A DNA stretch of 6,595 nt from Candidatus Moraniibacteriota bacterium (GTDB lineage: Bacteria > Patescibacteriota > Minisyncoccia > Moranbacterales > GCA-2747515): assembly GCA_030592425.1 (NCBI GenBank), contig JAUVJK010000046.1, forward strand, positions 1-6,595, written 5' to 3'. The notes below the pieces were generated by a model that was not told the origin of the DNA, searched no databases, and saw nothing but the letters and a program-made list of their open reading frames with translations. Positions 4,887-6,595 of the stretch are shown piece after piece (within the stretch, counting starts at the first letter, position 1; every line of letters starts with the position of its first letter). Made by a program: the position numbers and the translations under genes.

Positions 4887-6593
4887 ATGCGATGGGATAT
4901 CAAAAAAGAAGAAAAGGGCCAGATAGATGATATAGATCTTCACCCAATAACACAGAAACTGCTTCTCCAGCGGGGAATTGAAAGTGCGCAGTCTGCAGAT
5001 CGGTTTCTTCATCCAAACTTTGATCGTGATCTTCATGATGAATTTCTTTTTCGTGACATGCGAAAGGTTGTTGATCGGATCGCACGAGCAAAAGAAGACA
5101 ATGAAATTATTGGTGTTTTTGGCGATCATGATGTTGATGGGATTAGTGGTACAACAATTCTTTCTGAGGCACTTAGTGATCTTGGAATCACTAATGTTCC
5201 TTATATCCCCGATAAGCATACGGAGGGGCATGGAATCAACAAAAAAGCCATTGATGAATTTGTTGCCGCTGGGGCAACTCTCATGATCAGTGTTGATTGT
5301 GGTTCGACGAATGTTGATGAGATTCTTTACGCAAAGAAAAAGGGTATGGAGACAATCATTATTGATCATCACAATACGCCAGAAGTACTTCCTGATGCTT
5401 ATGCGATCATCAATCCAAAGGTGCCAGATGAAACATACCCATTTGATGGATTATGTGGGACTGGTGCGGCCTATAAAGTGATCATTGCGCTGTATCGAGA
5501 GATACAGCCAGAAAATGTTGCACAATTAAAATGGCTCTTGGATATTGTGAGTATTGGTACGATTGCTGATTGTGTGCCACTTACTGATGAAAATCGTGCA
5601 ATTGCAAAATATGGACTCCTTGTCTTATCAAAAACACGACGGATCGGTTATCAAGAAATGATCGATGTTGGTCGCTTGCCAATCAGTGACGAACAGATGC
5701 CTGATGCGCAAACAATTGCATTTCATATTGCGCCGCGGATCAATGCTGCAGGACGTATGGCACATGCCAAGGATGCATTCGATCTATTGATCGAGAAAGA
5801 TCGCGAAAAAGCACATGAGCGTGCGGAGGATATTGAGCAAAAAAATATTGAGAGACGAAAGATCACAGAGAAATTTACAAAAGCAGCAACGAAGATCGTT
5901 GAAGAGAAATATCGTGACAAAAAATACATTGTGATTGCAGATCCAGAGTATCCCGTTGGGATCATAGGGATCATTGCAGGGCGACTTGCGAGTGAGTACG
6001 CGCGACCTGCTGGTATTTTTAATAAAGGCAAGAAAGAAAGTCGTGGGTCGTTTCGCAGTATTCCAAATGTGAATCTTGTCGGTGCATTGGACGGATGCGC
6101 AAAATACCTTGTAAAATATGGTGGTCATCATCAGGCTGCTGGAGCAACGATTCTTAATGAAAACATGGCAGTATTTGAAAAGTGTTTTGAACAAGAGATC
6201 GAAAAACAACTCGCAGATCACACTGTAGAGCAAAAACATGTTGCAGATCTTGAAATTGATCCACGAACAGTTGATTTCACACTTGTACAAGAATTAATGA
6301 AATTTTCTCCATTTGGGCAAGACAATGCAGAGCCAATCTTTCTCTTGCGTAATCTGATCGTTGCGGAAAAAAGATTAGTAGGAAAAACACGCAAACATGT
6401 CAAACTCGGCTTACGGACTGATGATACAAGTCCGCAGCTTTTTGAAGCAATTGGTTTCAGTATGAGTGAGGTTTGCGCAGAAATTGAAACAGGACAAAAT
6501 ATTGATCTCCTGTGTAATATTCAGTTGAATGAATGGAATGGCAACCAATCAATTCAATTTAGCATGATCGATATAAGAAAAAGTAATCAGTAA
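4887..6593 (+). CDS. recJ: single-stranded-DNA-specific 5'-3' exonuclease RecJ
   Basis: RecJ degrades single-stranded DNA 5' to 3' in recombination, mismatch and base-excision repair in the cytoplasm, using two metal ions, typically Mn2+ or Mg2+. The 568-residue protein has the complete family architecture. The DHH domain shows motif I GDHDVDG (79-85; D80 and D82 as ligands), VDCG (136-139), IDHH (159-162) and a D219-containing segment ending in IADCVPL. The DHHA1 domain shows GIIGIIAGR (358-366), SRGSFR (385-390) and GGHHQAAG (412-419). A C-terminal OB-fold region (about 455-568) includes PFGQDNAEPIF. The length matches known RecJ proteins (about 570). Motif I has His81 where Tyr is usual, a non-ligand position. 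The frame is open from an ATG at 4878, but that codon overlaps the promoter -10 and neither ATG has a Shine-Dalgarno sequence; I prefer 4887 as a leaderless start giving MRWDIKK. The TAA is 2 bp from the window end, so any terminator lies outside. Confidence 0.95.
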   Translation: MRWDIKKEEKGQIDDIDLHPITQKLLLQRGIESAQSADRFLHPNFDRDLHDEFLFRDMRKVVDRIARAKEDNEIIGVFGDHDVDGISGTTILSEALSDLGITNVPYIPDKHTEGHGINKKAIDEFVAAGATLMISVDCGSTNVDEILYAKKKGMETIIIDHHNTPEVLPDAYAIINPKVPDETYPFDGLCGTGAAYKVIIALYREIQPENVAQLKWLLDIVSIGTIADCVPLTDENRAIAKYGLLVLSKTRRIGYQEMIDVGRLPISDEQMPDAQTIAFHIAPRINAAGRMAHAKDAFDLLIEKDREKAHERAEDIEQKNIERRKITEKFTKAATKIVEEKYRDKKYIVIADPEYPVGIIGIIAGRLASEYARPAGIFNKGKKESRGSFRSIPNVNLVGALDGCAKYLVKYGGHHQAAGATILNENMAVFEKCFEQEIEKQLADHTVEQKHVADLEIDPRTVDFTLVQELMKFSPFGQDNAEPIFLLRNLIVAEKRLVGKTRKHVKLGLRTDDTSPQLFEAIGFSMSEVCAEIETGQNIDLLCNIQLNEWNGNQSIQFSMIDIRKSNQ

Positions 6594-6595
6594 TT

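Noticed and set aside
4854..5372. A 172-codon minus-strand ORF opposite the recJ start.
   Set aside because: It is the shadow of the conserved RecJ DHH domain and its translation is low in complexity (Ile/Asn/Phe-rich).

Overview
The window looks like a compact bacterial chromosome segment of low-to-moderate GC, roughly 38-40 % by eye, read with the standard code: the two longest genes carry no in-frame TGA over more than 500 codons each. The receiver-domain gene resembles a lineage common in Candidatus Patescibacteria (CPR), and it sits with an ADP-forming acyl-CoA synthetase and a standard RecJ. I therefore infer a CPR-type fermentative bacterium, but there is no rRNA or other decisive taxonomic marker.

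Left part (1-1582) is a small accessory-looking block. A consensus promoter (86-114) drives an unrecognised 73-residue protein (168-389) that ends at an intrinsic terminator. A second textbook promoter (435-463) drives a histidine-phosphatase-fold protein (520-1098) whose phospho-accepting His is a Cys. Its TGA overlaps an ATG (ATGA at 1095) that opens a damaged or recoded cysteine-rich reading frame. That frame contains an in-frame TAG, a strong RNA hairpin around an internal start codon, a 90-codon open core (1139-1411), a TGA, and 41 more coherent codons. It ends at a TAA eight bases before a perfect 11-bp terminator hairpin.

Middle part (1587-4389) is an apparent two-gene operon. An extended -10 promoter flanked by an 11-bp direct repeat precedes a fused alpha-beta ADP-forming acetate/acyl-CoA ligase (1675-3744) with both catalytic histidines. 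It is followed 30 bp later by a receiver-domain protein lacking its phospho-acceptor aspartate (3775-4326), then a strong terminator.

Right part (4390-6595) holds a small two-helix membrane protein on the minus strand (4508-4750) with its own promoter, divergent from recJ (4887-6593), the complete single-stranded-DNA 5'-3' exonuclease gene. recJ appears to be transcribed from an extended -10 element so close to the start codon that its mRNA may be leaderless.

The genes do not form one obvious pathway. The ligase makes ATP from acyl-CoA, RecJ acts in recombination and repair, and the rest are small regulatory or unknown proteins. Two points recur: two proteins of phospho-transfer folds have each lost the phosphate-accepting residue, and the left block is richer in cysteine than the housekeeping genes. 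The most interesting spot is 1095-1582. The simplest reading there is a decaying gene; stop-codon readthrough or another recoding event is the alternative.
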